Source: a virus | Virus record (IMG/VR): IMGVR_UViG_3300046750_000743 | Span: 41,416-105,415 of that record | Reading direction: 5' to 3' (one strand) | Length of the DNA stretch: 64,000 nucleotides | Part shown: positions 25,394 through 33,794 of the stretch, piece after piece | How positions within the stretch are numbered: the first letter of the stretch is position 1 | How the letters are laid out: every line of letters starts with the position of its first letter | Position numbers and translations under genes: made by a program | Notes under the pieces: generated by a model | What the model saw: only the letters and a program-made list of their open reading frames with translations | Databases searched by the model: none | Told to the model about the DNA's origin: nothing

Positions 25394-26065
25394 ATGCCAA
25401 GTCCAGCAATTTGTATCAGAGACACATCTATCTCTAACGGCCAGATTCTTGTTAAAGATATGTGGCCTAATAGATCACAAGCCAACCCTGTGGTTGACCC
25501 CGCACCGCAAGGGCCTCGTTACCTTCGCGTAGCTGAAACCACCACACTCCCTACAGTAGCGGCTGGGGTGGTGACTACGGAAGTGAGAGGCCTCGCGGCT
25601 TATCTCCTAGTCAATCTCGATGATGGTGCAAACGACCCTGCCGTAGGTGCGTCTATCACATCAGCGGACGCAAAGACCATCGCAGATGCTCTAGTGGCTG
25701 AGATGAGAGCAGGTAACACTCTCGACCTCGCGGCTATTAATGCTGTTGTCGCGGTGACCGTAGCTACCGCAGGCGTGGGGGTTGCAACCTCTACAGCTTC
25801 TGTAGAAGACATCCTACAGATTCTCGCAGGGGCAAGATACGTCGTTCCCGCAGGTCATGTCGTAGAAGTGGCTGGGGTTTTTCAGCCTGTAGCGACGAGC
25901 TTCTTTGACTACGGTGTCGTGAGCCCTGTCCTTGAGGAGGACTCAAGCTTCTGGATTTCTGTAGCTAAGGGAGATCTTCTCGGTCTTAAAAGCACTCGCA
26001 CTGTCGGAGGTGCTGTTGTTGATCCTTACGTGGTAGTATATGACGGACTCGGTAACGTCCTCTAA
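25394..26065 (+). CDS. Tandem structural paralogue 3
   Basis: 223 aa, with AAGGAGAAAAGTAA before the ATG. Shared blocks: ILVKDMWPNRSQ, AKTIADALVAEMRAGNTL followed by DLAAINAVV, ILQILAGARYVVPAG and YVVVYDGLGNVL. It is alanine- and valine-rich. With the two previous genes it forms an evenly spaced (12-13 bp) operon segment. Confidence 0.6.
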   Translation: MPSPAICIRDTSISNGQILVKDMWPNRSQANPVVDPAPQGPRYLRVAETTTLPTVAAGVVTTEVRGLAAYLLVNLDDGANDPAVGASITSADAKTIADALVAEMRAGNTLDLAAINAVVAVTVATAGVGVATSTASVEDILQILAGARYVVPAGHVVEVAGVFQPVATSFFDYGVVSPVLEEDSSFWISVAKGDLLGLKSTRTVGGAVVDPYVVVYDGLGNVL

Positions 26066-26093
26066 ATCATAACTAACACGGGAGACACAAACG

Positions 26094-26327
26094 GTGAAAA
26101 TCGCCCTTCAGGATAAAAAGGTTCTTAGTGCATTCTTAAAACGTTCTTCACATGAAGGGCGGGTGCTGGTCACAGACGGTGACGAGTTAAGAGGGGCATG
26201 GGGAGAAAGACCCCTTGTCGCTAAATGGGATAAGAAAGGCAAGCTCATTCAAATCCCTTCAAGTGACAAGGGCGTTCGTAAAGCCCAAGTCGCCCTGAGT
26301 TCCCTTCTGGAGAGAAGCTCGGTATGA
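26094..26327 (+). CDS. Hypothetical protein (77 aa)
   Basis: GTG start at 26094 after GGGAGACACAAACG. Small basic protein without recognised domain. Its stop overlaps the next start by ATGA, so the two are coupled. Confidence 0.5.
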   Translation: MKIALQDKKVLSAFLKRSSHEGRVLVTDGDELRGAWGERPLVAKWDKKGKLIQIPSSDKGVRKAQVALSSLLERSSV

Positions 26328-26578
26328 ATGTTGAACCCGAGCCTCTTTACAAGACCTCAGATCTGTACTTTGCCGCGTACTTAAAAGTAGTAGGCATGGA
26401 GCTATTAAAGACTGAGCTTGAAGGGCGTAAGGTGGTCTTCGTCTTCGAGAAGAAGTCCTCTTTTAAAGATCTTAAGAGAGAGTTCTTCAACAGAACGTCA
26501 AGAGTGATCGCTTTGAGCTATGTCGATGAGATCAGGTCTCTCAAAGCCTTGACCTATATGGCGAGGGAAGAATCTTAA
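26324..26578 (+). CDS. DUF5659-like small phage protein
   Basis: The 84-aa product follows the DUF5659 pattern: YKTSDLYFAAYLKVVGMELL, a VVFVFE strand, a FFNRTSRVIALSYVDEIRSL segment and KALTYM at the end. These proteins are common beside phage structural genes, function unknown. Ends one base before the late element and hairpin that control the next gene. Confidence 0.65.
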   Translation: MNVEPEPLYKTSDLYFAAYLKVVGMELLKTELEGRKVVFVFEKKSSFKDLKREFFNRTSRVIALSYVDEIRSLKALTYMAREES

Positions 26579-26579
26579 T

Positions 26580-26593
26580 ATTCATTTTATAAC
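26580..26593 (+). promoter_or_regulatory. Candidate late promoter overlapping an RBS hairpin
   Basis: ATTCATTTTATAAC, 46 nt before the ATG at 26640. Its 3' end overlaps the left arm of the 17-bp inverted repeat at 26591-26639. Confidence 0.5.
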
Positions 26594-26639
26594 CCCCCTC
26601 CTTCATAAATACATATAATACATATGAAGGAGGGGGGTT
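26591..26639 (+). promoter_or_regulatory. Perfect 17-bp hairpin burying an RBS
   Basis: The left arm 26591-26607 is fully complementary to the right arm 26623-26639, with a 15-nt A/T-rich loop. The right arm contains the GGAGGGGGG ribosome-binding site and abuts the ATG at 26640. No T-run follows, so it is not a standard terminator. Read-through RNA would fold and hide the RBS; RNA starting just after the late element would lack part of the left arm. Confidence 0.85.
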
Positions 26640-26993
26640 ATGATTGCGTACTATTCTCAAGCAGAGGTCTCTGAGTCGCACCCTTGTCAAGTATCTTGGA
26701 TAGGTCAAGATAGCAAACCCATTCAAGTTGCTAATGTCACCGCGACATTATTTAAGTATCAAGGTGTCGTAAGGACAGTGATCACAGGCCCAGTTGCCAT
26801 GCAACAGACAGATCAAGATCATAGGTTCATCACTAAGATTACAATTCCTAATGATGTCGAAGGGCAAACTCTCTTTGTTGAGTACGTCGCTAATCTTGTA
26901 GGGGACGAATCTGAGGTCAAAGCGGAACAAACCATTTCTGTTAAAAAAGCTGTCGCCTCATCCTCAGTCAACAACATCATCTCGGTGATTTAA
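26640..26993 (+). CDS. Putative beta-sandwich virion protein
   Basis: 117 aa with alternating hydrophobic residues (TATLFKYQGVV, TLFVEYVANLV) suggesting an Ig-like fold, and no membrane segment. Family not recognised. Translation is predicted to be controlled by the hairpin immediately upstream. One base separates its stop from the next start, so the two virion-type genes are coupled. Confidence 0.5.
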   Translation: MIAYYSQAEVSESHPCQVSWIGQDSKPIQVANVTATLFKYQGVVRTVITGPVAMQQTDQDHRFITKITIPNDVEGQTLFVEYVANLVGDESEVKAEQTISVKKAVASSSVNNIISVI

Positions 26994-26994
26994 A

Positions 26995-27315
26995 ATGCCT
27001 GTATATACTCAAGGGCAACAGTTAGGCCCTAATGATTTATACATCATGCTGTATGACCAGAGTGGTGGTGCTTTTGACCCTTACGTCATCTACTATGAAT
27101 TCCATGCTAAAGACCATGCTAGAGGTCAATGGAGAGTAGGGCAGGGTGGTAGAGTGCCATTTCAAGATCAATCTGGAATCTACTACGTCTCGGAGAGGTT
27201 GTCCGCTGGGTTTATCCCAGGAGACTACTACATCATGTGGTTAATCAAAAAGTATGAGAACTCTCCTCTCGAAGTTGTTAAAAAACAAGAATTCGCATTC
27301 GTAGGGTACTTGTAA
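26995..27315 (+). CDS. Putative minor virion protein
   Basis: 106 aa: NDLYIMLYDQSGGAFDPYVI followed by YYEFHAKD, then a beta-rich stretch ending GDYYIMWLIKKYENSP. I have a sense of similar short proteins lying among phage neck or tail genes, but cannot name a family. TAATG overlap joins it to the lipoprotein gene. Confidence 0.45.
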   Translation: MPVYTQGQQLGPNDLYIMLYDQSGGAFDPYVIYYEFHAKDHARGQWRVGQGGRVPFQDQSGIYYVSERLSAGFIPGDYYIMWLIKKYENSPLEVVKKQEFAFVGYL

Positions 27316-27524
27316 TGAAGAAGATCGCCTTACTAATAGCGTTTTCCTTAAGCTCTTGTGAAGCAGGACATCAGGAAGATCCCGTGAAGACACCTTGCGA
27401 AGAGGCTATAGACTACATTGAAGAATGTGTCGGATACCGACCTTACATAGACAATTGCGATAAGGTCATAGCTCAGAGGATCTTGAATACTACTTGTAGC
27501 AATATAGAGAGCCTCTGGGAGTAG
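27315..27524 (+). CDS. Small putative lipoprotein
   Basis: The N-terminus MKKIALLIAFSLSSC has a basic start, a hydrophobic core and a lipobox-like LSSC, so the mature protein would start at C15 with a lipid anchor. The ~55-residue mature part has four further cysteines (PCEEA, ECVG, NCDK, TCSN), which could form two disulfides in the periplasm. Outer-membrane spanin (Rz1-like) or superinfection-exclusion roles are both possible. It opens a block of four membrane-linked genes. Confidence 0.6.
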   Translation: MKKIALLIAFSLSSCEAGHQEDPVKTPCEEAIDYIEECVGYRPYIDNCDKVIAQRILNTTCSNIESLWE

Positions 27525-27525
27525 T

Positions 27526-28413
27526 ATGAAAGTCCCCACTGAAGTCACGATGAAAGAACGTTATCTAGCAATCGTCTTGCTAGATATAATTGGGTCTACC
27601 GCATTCGTTCAAAAGAATGGTGCCCATGTGTCGGCTCAGTGGTTTCAGGTTCATGATAGGCTCGCACGGTCTTTAATCTATAAACATGACGGTCGAGAAA
27701 TAGACCGAAGTGACGGGTTCTTACTTTCTTTTAACAGGACTGTTGATGCCGTCAACTTTGCTCTCAGCTATCAGAGGACAGTTCCAAAGAAGACTCGGCT
27801 GACTACCCGTATAGGCATCCATTGGGGTCGGATCATAGAGGTGCAACAAGATGAACTCTTCGTCGGTGCTGGTGCTAAAAGGATTGAACTAGAGGGCTTA
27901 GCTAAAAACATAGCGGCTCGAACTATGAGCCTCTGCCAAGCAGGTCAAGTTCTGTTGACGAAAGAAGCATTTGTCAACATTAAGAGTAGAACTAATACCC
28001 GTACCCCTAAGGACACTCGATATGCCTGCGTTGGTATGTATCGCTTCAAAGGGGTGAGCACCCCGCAGGAGGTTTACGCAGTTGGGCAGAGTGTGGAATC
28101 TCTTCAGCCCCCTCCAAGTTCTGAGAAAGTCAAAAGGCTGGGTGGCCCGAAGTATATAAAGAAAAGAGCTAGAGATAGGGAATTCCTAGATTGGGTAAAT
28201 TGGGTCATATGGAGAGCTGGGGTAATCTCTCTTATCGTGATTCTATATGTCCTATTTCAAATATCTGTTAGACCCATGTCAAGAATATTAATAGGGCTTC
28301 CTTATACTATGCCCATCTATGACAGCGTCGTAGATTACGTCTCAGAGTCTTACGATTTTGTTAAAAAAGACCTGCAGAAAAGAATAGGATTTAGCGATGA
28401 ACCAGACAAATAA
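27526..28413 (+). CDS. Class III nucleotide-cyclase homologue with C-terminal membrane anchor
   Basis: Residues ~12-185 match the class III adenylate/guanylate cyclase fold: LLDIIGSTAF with metal-binding D20, SDGFLLSF with second metal D63, TTRIGIHWGRI, transition-state pair in KNIAARTMS (N and R kept), and RFKGVSTPQEVYAVG at the end. The canonical base-selecting Lys and Asp are not at their usual positions, so product (cAMP, cGMP, a cyclic pyrimidine, or none) cannot be predicted. One transmembrane segment follows at ~225-245. Membrane-associated in the host; the next gene, a coiled-coil membrane protein, overlaps it by 17 bp. Confidence 0.75.
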   Translation: MKVPTEVTMKERYLAIVLLDIIGSTAFVQKNGAHVSAQWFQVHDRLARSLIYKHDGREIDRSDGFLLSFNRTVDAVNFALSYQRTVPKKTRLTTRIGIHWGRIIEVQQDELFVGAGAKRIELEGLAKNIAARTMSLCQAGQVLLTKEAFVNIKSRTNTRTPKDTRYACVGMYRFKGVSTPQEVYAVGQSVESLQPPPSSEKVKRLGGPKYIKKRARDREFLDWVNWVIWRAGVISLIVILYVLFQISVRPMSRILIGLPYTMPIYDSVVDYVSESYDFVKKDLQKRIGFSDEPDK

Positions 28414-28894
28414 GCAGTTCACTCAATCAGAGAAAGCTAAAAGAGGCTGGTGGGCGTCTGTCGTCTTCATGTGTCTTATTGTCATACTCATCTACTTTCT
28501 TTCTACGCACGAAATAGTAGAGAAAAATAGGGACATCCTGATTGGGATCATAGGTATGCTCACGGGGTCTATATCTTCTATGCTCGCAATAGCTTCAGGG
28601 AGAGACCCCTCTGAAGTAGAAGAACTCAAGGACAAACTCGCGTCCGCAAACGGAGATCGAGAAGCCCTGATCGCGAGATTAAGGGATGCTCAGATACAGA
28701 TGCAACTTCTTCGCGAACAAATATTCGATCTCCAATCTGCTGTGATTGACAAGCTATCTTTATTCCAAGGAGAGGGTGTGATTAAGGCAAAGAAAGAAGA
28801 AGACATCATTCTAAAGAATGTTGTAGAGAGTTGGATACCTAAAACCAAAGACACCGAAGATGGTGAAGAAGAAGAGGGGGAGAGAGATGTCTAA
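28397..28894 (+). CDS. Two-helix membrane protein with coiled coil
   Basis: 165 aa: two transmembrane segments (~17-38 and ~47-68) followed by a coiled coil (about 75-120) and an acidic tail (EDGEEEEGERD). It overlaps the cyclase gene at its start and the following gene at its end, so the four genes 27315-29234 are tightly coupled. It could be a holin-like protein or an effector/partner of the cyclase homologue; sequence alone does not decide. Confidence 0.55.
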   Translation: MNQTNKQFTQSEKAKRGWWASVVFMCLIVILIYFLSTHEIVEKNRDILIGIIGMLTGSISSMLAIASGRDPSEVEELKDKLASANGDREALIARLRDAQIQMQLLREQIFDLQSAVIDKLSLFQGEGVIKAKKEEDIILKNVVESWIPKTKDTEDGEEEEGERDV

Positions 28895-29234
28895 CTATTG
28901 GATTAGAGACAACGGACAGAACACCCTGAAAGGTGTGACAGGCGACTTTGAAAACCCTCCCCTTCTCCCAGACCATTTGATCCTAGAGTTCTTGTCTGAC
29001 GGAAATCAAAAGGCGAGAGACGACTTCCAAGCATTGCTGTCTTCCATGCTCCCTGAAGAGCAGGGTAGGCTGGAGACTATATATGCCTACAGCACTCCCC
29101 CTCGTAAATACACTCAAACCATAGAGGACGACTTCCAGAGTTCTATGACAACTAGAGTGAACTTGGGAAACAACCACCTCCCAAAAACAGTTAACAAATC
29201 CACTAACAAGCGAACCAAACTCCGAGTGAATTAA
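28887..29234 (+). CDS. Hypothetical soluble protein (115 aa)
   Basis: ATG 28887 has GGGGGAG before it and lies inside the end of the previous gene; the longer start at 28860 is unlikely. The product has no membrane segment and ends in a basic Asn/Lys-rich tail (KTVNKSTNKRTKLRVN). No family recognised. Confidence 0.5.
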   Translation: MSNYWIRDNGQNTLKGVTGDFENPPLLPDHLILEFLSDGNQKARDDFQALLSSMLPEEQGRLETIYAYSTPPRKYTQTIEDDFQSSMTTRVNLGNNHLPKTVNKSTNKRTKLRVN

Positions 29235-29243
29235 GAGGAACCC

Positions 29244-29609
29244 ATGACCACCGAAAAACCAAAAGACCATACCATCTTCGATAAGCTCCCACTCAAGAGT
29301 AAGAAGTTCTTGGCATACCTTATCGCTGACCTTGGATGGAAAATCTTGATGTTCTATGTCATCTGGGAATATCAGACGAAAATTGAACACTACGCATTTA
29401 TGGTGTTGGTTACGATGATCGTCACTTCAGGCTTCATCCAGATAGGGTACATTCTCGGGCAGGCCGCTCTTGATAAGTATACTCATGTCGCGGTTTCTGC
29501 CTTAGATAAGGACGGTTCCTCGCATCCAACGCAAAAAAAAACTGAGCACGCCGAAAAAAACCCAATCGAAGACATAGAATTCGAAGAGTTTGACGGCACA
29601 CTCAAGTAG
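29244..29609 (+). CDS. Two-helix membrane protein, holin-like
   Basis: 121 aa with two hydrophobic segments (LGWKILMFYVIWEY and AFMVLVTMIVTSGFIQIGYI followed by LG) near residues 30-75 and a charged, acidic C-terminal tail. Size and topology fit a holin or small inner-membrane protein; no endolysin is adjacent. AAGAGGAACCC precedes the ATG. Confidence 0.5.
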   Translation: MTTEKPKDHTIFDKLPLKSKKFLAYLIADLGWKILMFYVIWEYQTKIEHYAFMVLVTMIVTSGFIQIGYILGQAALDKYTHVAVSALDKDGSSHPTQKKTEHAEKNPIEDIEFEEFDGTLK

Positions 29610-29614
29610 GTTGT

Positions 29615-29629
29615 AGTCTATTAATAGCC
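29615..29629 (+). promoter_or_regulatory. Possible late promoter element
   Basis: AGTCTATTAATAGCC, 36 nt before the ATG at 29666 and followed by a C-tract as at 2413 and 26580. Two mismatches to the common element. Confidence 0.3.
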
Positions 29630-29665
29630 CCCCCAATCTCAGTTCTTAGTTAAGACGGAGGGGAT

Positions 29666-30997
29666 ATGAACGATATAGATAAAGCAACAATCAACTTCAG
29701 AGACAGGTCTCTAAAGGAATTTAAGTCTCTCCTTTCCTCGCTGAAAAAGTACCCTCGCACCATAGAAGAGGGGAGTACGAAAGCGAAAGAGCTAAGGCTT
29801 TTGATAGAGTCTCTCCCCCAAGTGAAGAGATATATACAGAAGTTTGTAGGGCCTCTGACAGAGGACTCCTTCAAGACTAAGAGGAATAAAACGGTTAAGA
29901 TCATAACCGACCACCTCTTGGGTGACCTCACACTCAAAGAGGCTCTTGACGGTGAAGGGAAGATTACACTAAAGTCGAGGAGGGACATTCAGCTCTATAA
30001 GAAGCAGAAGTTGTTCCTTAAGACAATACCTAAGAAATTAAGGGCCTACCTTCCCGACACCATTACAGTTGATGTCGATGATAAAGGCAGGGTCAAGAAC
30101 ATCGGAGAGCTGTTTGCGAACAAGACGTACACGGTTGCAGAAAAGGCTCTTAATCAACGTAAGATCTTAGAGCAGTATGATGACATAGAGAAGACCTTAA
30201 AGTCCTCTCTGGATTCAAAATACGGCTTTGACAAGATCTCCGCTCTAGTCTTGTTAATTATTCTAGAGACAGGCATCAGGCCAGGTCGTCATGGGAATGC
30301 GATCCTAGCTGAAGGTGAGGAGATCGAAACCTTCGGAGCTCTCACTTTGAAGAGAGAGCACCTGCGTTTACAGGGAGATGGGACGATCCTCTTACGGTTT
30401 GAGGGTAAGAAAGGTGTTGTCAACAGGGCATCTCTAACTGATACCACTACAACTAAAGTACTTAGAGAGTACATAGAGGGCTTTGAGGGTCATAGTTCAG
30501 ATTACCTCTTTGGGGAGGATTTCAAATATCGGCACCTCAAGAAGTACTTTAAGGAAAACTTCGGCGAGTTAAGAATTACAGACTTCAGGAAGCTGCGGGC
30601 CACAGAAGCGGTTTATGAGACATTGAAGCAAGAGAGAGACACTCTAATGTTAAAAATAAAGTCTTATGTTGATCTTGAGGTGGAAGAGGCGGCGGAGAAG
30701 ACCATAGACGAGATCTGCAAAGTTCTGGATAAAGCACATAAAAGTGCTCAAGTCGCCCTCTCTCATGACTCACCCAAAACAACGAAGCAGTCTTACATCA
30801 ACCCAGAGGTCATATTGCACTTTTTAAGTAAATCTGACCTCAAGGGAAGCTTGAGAGATTGTATACTTAAGGGCGAAACTAAGCTAGAGTTCGATCCTTT
30901 ATTCTTTCTGAGAGAGTCTCAAAAGGTTTCTAGTGCTAGAGGGGTTAAGGTTAGCTCTGGCTTGGGTAGAGTATTGTACATACTTGAACTTATCTAA
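29666..30997 (+). CDS. Topoisomerase IB-like protein
   Basis: The C-terminal ~270 residues match the type IB topoisomerase catalytic domain: LLIILETGIRPG (first Arg), an ETFGALTLKREHL strand, RFEGKKGV (Lys), ITDFRKLRATEA (second Arg), ALSHDSPKTTKQSYINPEV (His and the candidate nucleophile Tyr). All five catalytic positions appear present. Residues 1-170 are lysine-rich and diverged. It would relax supercoils through a 3'-phosphotyrosine intermediate, or act as a relative of tyrosine recombinases. ACGGAGGGG precedes the ATG. Confidence 0.75.
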   Translation: MNDIDKATINFRDRSLKEFKSLLSSLKKYPRTIEEGSTKAKELRLLIESLPQVKRYIQKFVGPLTEDSFKTKRNKTVKIITDHLLGDLTLKEALDGEGKITLKSRRDIQLYKKQKLFLKTIPKKLRAYLPDTITVDVDDKGRVKNIGELFANKTYTVAEKALNQRKILEQYDDIEKTLKSSLDSKYGFDKISALVLLIILETGIRPGRHGNAILAEGEEIETFGALTLKREHLRLQGDGTILLRFEGKKGVVNRASLTDTTTTKVLREYIEGFEGHSSDYLFGEDFKYRHLKKYFKENFGELRITDFRKLRATEAVYETLKQERDTLMLKIKSYVDLEVEEAAEKTIDEICKVLDKAHKSAQVALSHDSPKTTKQSYINPEVILHFLSKSDLKGSLRDCILKGETKLEFDPLFFLRESQKVSSARGVKVSSGLGRVLYILELI

Positions 30998-31008
30998 AGA
31001 GGTGTAAG

Positions 31009-31578
31009 ATGGCAAAAGACAAGAACGAATTTGGAGGTGGGAACAGTAATTCTCTGTACATACCCATGAGCGACATCGAACTTGACTTCGTTAATAGGCT
31101 CGTAGAGTCTAAAGAGGTATATATCATCATCCATGAGTGGGGTCATATCAACCAACCCACGATAACCTTTGGCGATAAGAACCTTCATGTAGCTTTTAAG
31201 ATGTTCTTTGATAGACCTGAAGCCCCAATACCTGTCCACTTCTTTGACCTAGAACTCAAGACGAGATCAGGGATTTCTCTTCACAGGGAAAAGATGACTA
31301 CCGTGTATGGGGGTCAGCCTTTGAACATATGTCAAGGTGTAGAATTAGATATGGTTTGGGACATCTCTATTAAATACATAGACCCTAAACTAATAAAAGC
31401 CTTGATGCCAAAAACACTAGGTTTGACAACAAGGCTTGAAGATACCGCGACCCATGAGATTACCGTATTAGGTAATATGAACCTCAATAAGGATCTGAGA
31501 GATAAGGCATATCAGCTAGATAAAGCTGAAAAGTTTTTGAGGGCGTATGATCACCAGAAGATAGAGACAGGATCTTAG
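31009..31578 (+). CDS. Conserved-type phage virion protein
   Basis: 189 aa, beta-rich in the first two thirds (EVYIIIHEWGHINQPTITFG, FFDLELKTRSG, LDMVWDISIKYIDP) and helical at the end. I recall similar hypothetical proteins among phage structural genes but cannot name a family. The HEWGH string looks like HExxH but sits in a predicted strand. The stop overlaps the convergent SNF2 gene by 4 bp. Confidence 0.5.
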   Translation: MAKDKNEFGGGNSNSLYIPMSDIELDFVNRLVESKEVYIIIHEWGHINQPTITFGDKNLHVAFKMFFDRPEAPIPVHFFDLELKTRSGISLHREKMTTVYGGQPLNICQGVELDMVWDISIKYIDPKLIKALMPKTLGLTTRLEDTATHEITVLGNMNLNKDLRDKAYQLDKAEKFLRAYDHQKIETGS

Positions 31579-33734
31579 AAGAGATCGGGGAAGATGGACT
31601 CAAGCTGTCGGCTGTATTTCCTGAGAGTACCCCACACATATTTCTGAAGACCGATATCTCCTCCTAAGAGTCCTGAGATTCGGATTGACCGCATATTATA
31701 TGCGTCAGGCTTATTAAAGCCTACGTTGTCGTGGCTCACTGCACCATCACAAGACCCTAACATAAGGACAAGGGCGGCGTAGATCTCTTGACGCTGTGTG
31801 GGTGAGGGGTCGGGTAAAAGACTACCTCGAGTCCAAGAGCTTCGGCGAGCAGTGATCTTTGCTGTGGCAGATGCTTGAGCCAGCTTTTCCCCTGCTCGCT
31901 TCTTTGCTTCTCTAAGGTCTTCGATTCTCTTTTGAGCCTCCTCTGGAGTCTCCTGCACCACTTTCGTAGAAAGGTCGATAGCGGGAGTTGGAGTGAAGAC
32001 CACAGGCGAGTCTTCACTCTCCAATGCCTTGTGGATCATCTCTGCTTTTGCGTGGAGGATATTATGTACATGGATGTCAAGGGCACAGTTGCTGACAAGT
32101 CGCACATATTGGATATTATCCGCTTGCTGACCGATGCGGCAGATCCTGTCTTCCGCCTGAGTGTTCAAAGCAGGATTCCACTCCATGTCTACGAAGATCA
32201 TCTTACTAGCTCGGGTCAAGGTAAGGCCTACTCCGCCCGCCTTGATGGTCAAACCTACGCCCTTGAGAAACCCGTCTTGAAACTGCCTGACAATCTCTTT
32301 ACGGCCTTCGAGGGTGGTGTCTGAAGTAATGGTACCCCAACCATCTCTTTGAGCCAGAGCCTTCATAGGCTCTTTGTGTGCCGAGAAGACCACGACAGGC
32401 TCATCTGCCTCCTCAAAAGACTCAACCTGCTCGATGAGAGCTGGGATGCGGTCTTTAGCGAGTGCTGCTCGAAGCTTTGAGAACTTCTCGAAGTGAGGTA
32501 AAGGCTCGTTAGGAGTAAGATGCTTAACATCTACCATGAGCTTCTCTGTCTTATTGAACAGAGACTTAGAATTTACGTCTACAAGGATGTCTTGGTAAGT
32601 CTTAGCGGGAAGGTCGGGGAGAACGTCTTTCTTCAACCTACGGAGCATCAACTTTCGAAGAGTCTCTGTTACCATAGGGGAAGGAGTTCCAAAGACCCAC
32701 TTTGAAGCGGTAGCTGAAACCCATTGCTTCTCTCCATTCATGAGTTGAACAAAGTTTTTCCAGCTACCGAATACTTTACGCTCTAAATCGAACGCTTGAA
32801 GGACACCCCACATATCTAGAGCTTTAGACATGATAGGCGTACCTGTCATAGCCCAAACTCTGAGGCACATCTTACTGAGAACCTTTGTCTTCTTAGACTT
32901 AGATGCCTTTGGGTTCTTACAGACGTGAACCTCATCTGCAATCAGGACGGTCTCAGATAGAGATTGAACCCAAGAAGAAGGCGTGCTTGACTCCTCGCCC
33001 CACTTATCCGTAGGTGTGAAGCAAGAGGGCAAGATATCATAGTTAACAATTACCACTTCACCCTTTGAAGGAACCCTAAACCCTTTTCGACCACAGATGA
33101 CCACAGGGGTAAGATCTGGACGCCATTTATTAACCTCATTCGCAACATTGCTCTTGAGGGTAGCGGGGCAGAGGAAGATGCACTTTGCGTTCTCAGGGAG
33201 GGCGACAAGAGACTGAATGGTCTTACCGAGCCCCATGTCGTCCGCGAGGAGGGCATGCTTCTTACCCGCCAAGAACTCAATGCCCTTAAGTTGGTAAGGG
33301 TAAGCTCCAACTGCTTCTCCTCTCGCGATAGCTTCTTTAACTTCGGATGTGGCTTCGACCTTTTCAAACCCTTTAGGGAGATCAAGGCGGAGATCCTTTG
33401 CGACCTTAACTACTCGATCTCGGTCTGAAGGGTCAAGGGAGATAAACCAGCTTTTGGTATTCCCATCAAACCTCGCTCCAGGAAAGGTTTTAATCTTAGG
33501 GAGGGCACTCCAATCGAAAGGGTAGATGTTAACCATCCCTTTTGAAGTAATCTCTCTAGTGTTTGGTCGGTTCAGTAATTCGGTCAGCCCCTTGACTTGG
33601 CTGTGGCAACCGCTGTTCTTACAAACGGTTTTCCAAACACGCGGTATCTCTTCAACCGCGAAGCCGTCTGCGGGCTGAACCGTAACCCCGCAGACGTAAC
33701 ATTTGCTCTTAAACTTATTCTCTAAAACTCTCAT
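31575..33734 (-). CDS. SNF2-family (SMARCAL1-like) helicase/translocase
   Basis: SF2 Snf2 motifs are clear: motif I LADDMGLGKTIQSL, motif II ILIADEVH, motif III WAMTGTP, motif V VGLTLTRAS, motif VI DRICRIGQ. Before the ATPase there is a Cys cluster (CYVCG, then CKNSGC) and a HARP-like segment (GNTKSWFISLDPSDRDRVVK), the layout of SMARCAL1/annealing-helicase relatives. A ~90-residue C-terminal extension is unassigned. I prefer ATG 33734 over 33740 because GAGAAAGAG directly abuts the earlier one. Likely role: DNA remodelling at forks or branch structures. Confidence 0.85.
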   Translation of the reverse strand: MRVLENKFKSKCYVCGVTVQPADGFAVEEIPRVWKTVCKNSGCHSQVKGLTELLNRPNTREITSKGMVNIYPFDWSALPKIKTFPGARFDGNTKSWFISLDPSDRDRVVKVAKDLRLDLPKGFEKVEATSEVKEAIARGEAVGAYPYQLKGIEFLAGKKHALLADDMGLGKTIQSLVALPENAKCIFLCPATLKSNVANEVNKWRPDLTPVVICGRKGFRVPSKGEVVIVNYDILPSCFTPTDKWGEESSTPSSWVQSLSETVLIADEVHVCKNPKASKSKKTKVLSKMCLRVWAMTGTPIMSKALDMWGVLQAFDLERKVFGSWKNFVQLMNGEKQWVSATASKWVFGTPSPMVTETLRKLMLRRLKKDVLPDLPAKTYQDILVDVNSKSLFNKTEKLMVDVKHLTPNEPLPHFEKFSKLRAALAKDRIPALIEQVESFEEADEPVVVFSAHKEPMKALAQRDGWGTITSDTTLEGRKEIVRQFQDGFLKGVGLTIKAGGVGLTLTRASKMIFVDMEWNPALNTQAEDRICRIGQQADNIQYVRLVSNCALDIHVHNILHAKAEMIHKALESEDSPVVFTPTPAIDLSTKVVQETPEEAQKRIEDLREAKKRAGEKLAQASATAKITARRSSWTRGSLLPDPSPTQRQEIYAALVLMLGSCDGAVSHDNVGFNKPDAYNMRSIRISGLLGGDIGLQKYVWGTLRKYSRQLESIFPDLF

Positions 33735-33794
33735 AATCATCTCTTTCTCTAATAAATATCTTCACCGATATTATCGAAAAGAGACGGGGGGCTG

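Noticed and set aside
26591-26639. Hairpin as a transcription terminator
   Set aside because: No T-run follows on either strand, and the right arm is the RBS immediately before a start codon.
31009-31578. HEWGH string looks like a zinc-protease HExxH motif
   Set aside because: It lies in a beta-strand context with no third ligand, and the protein looks like a phage structural-region protein, so chance is more likely.
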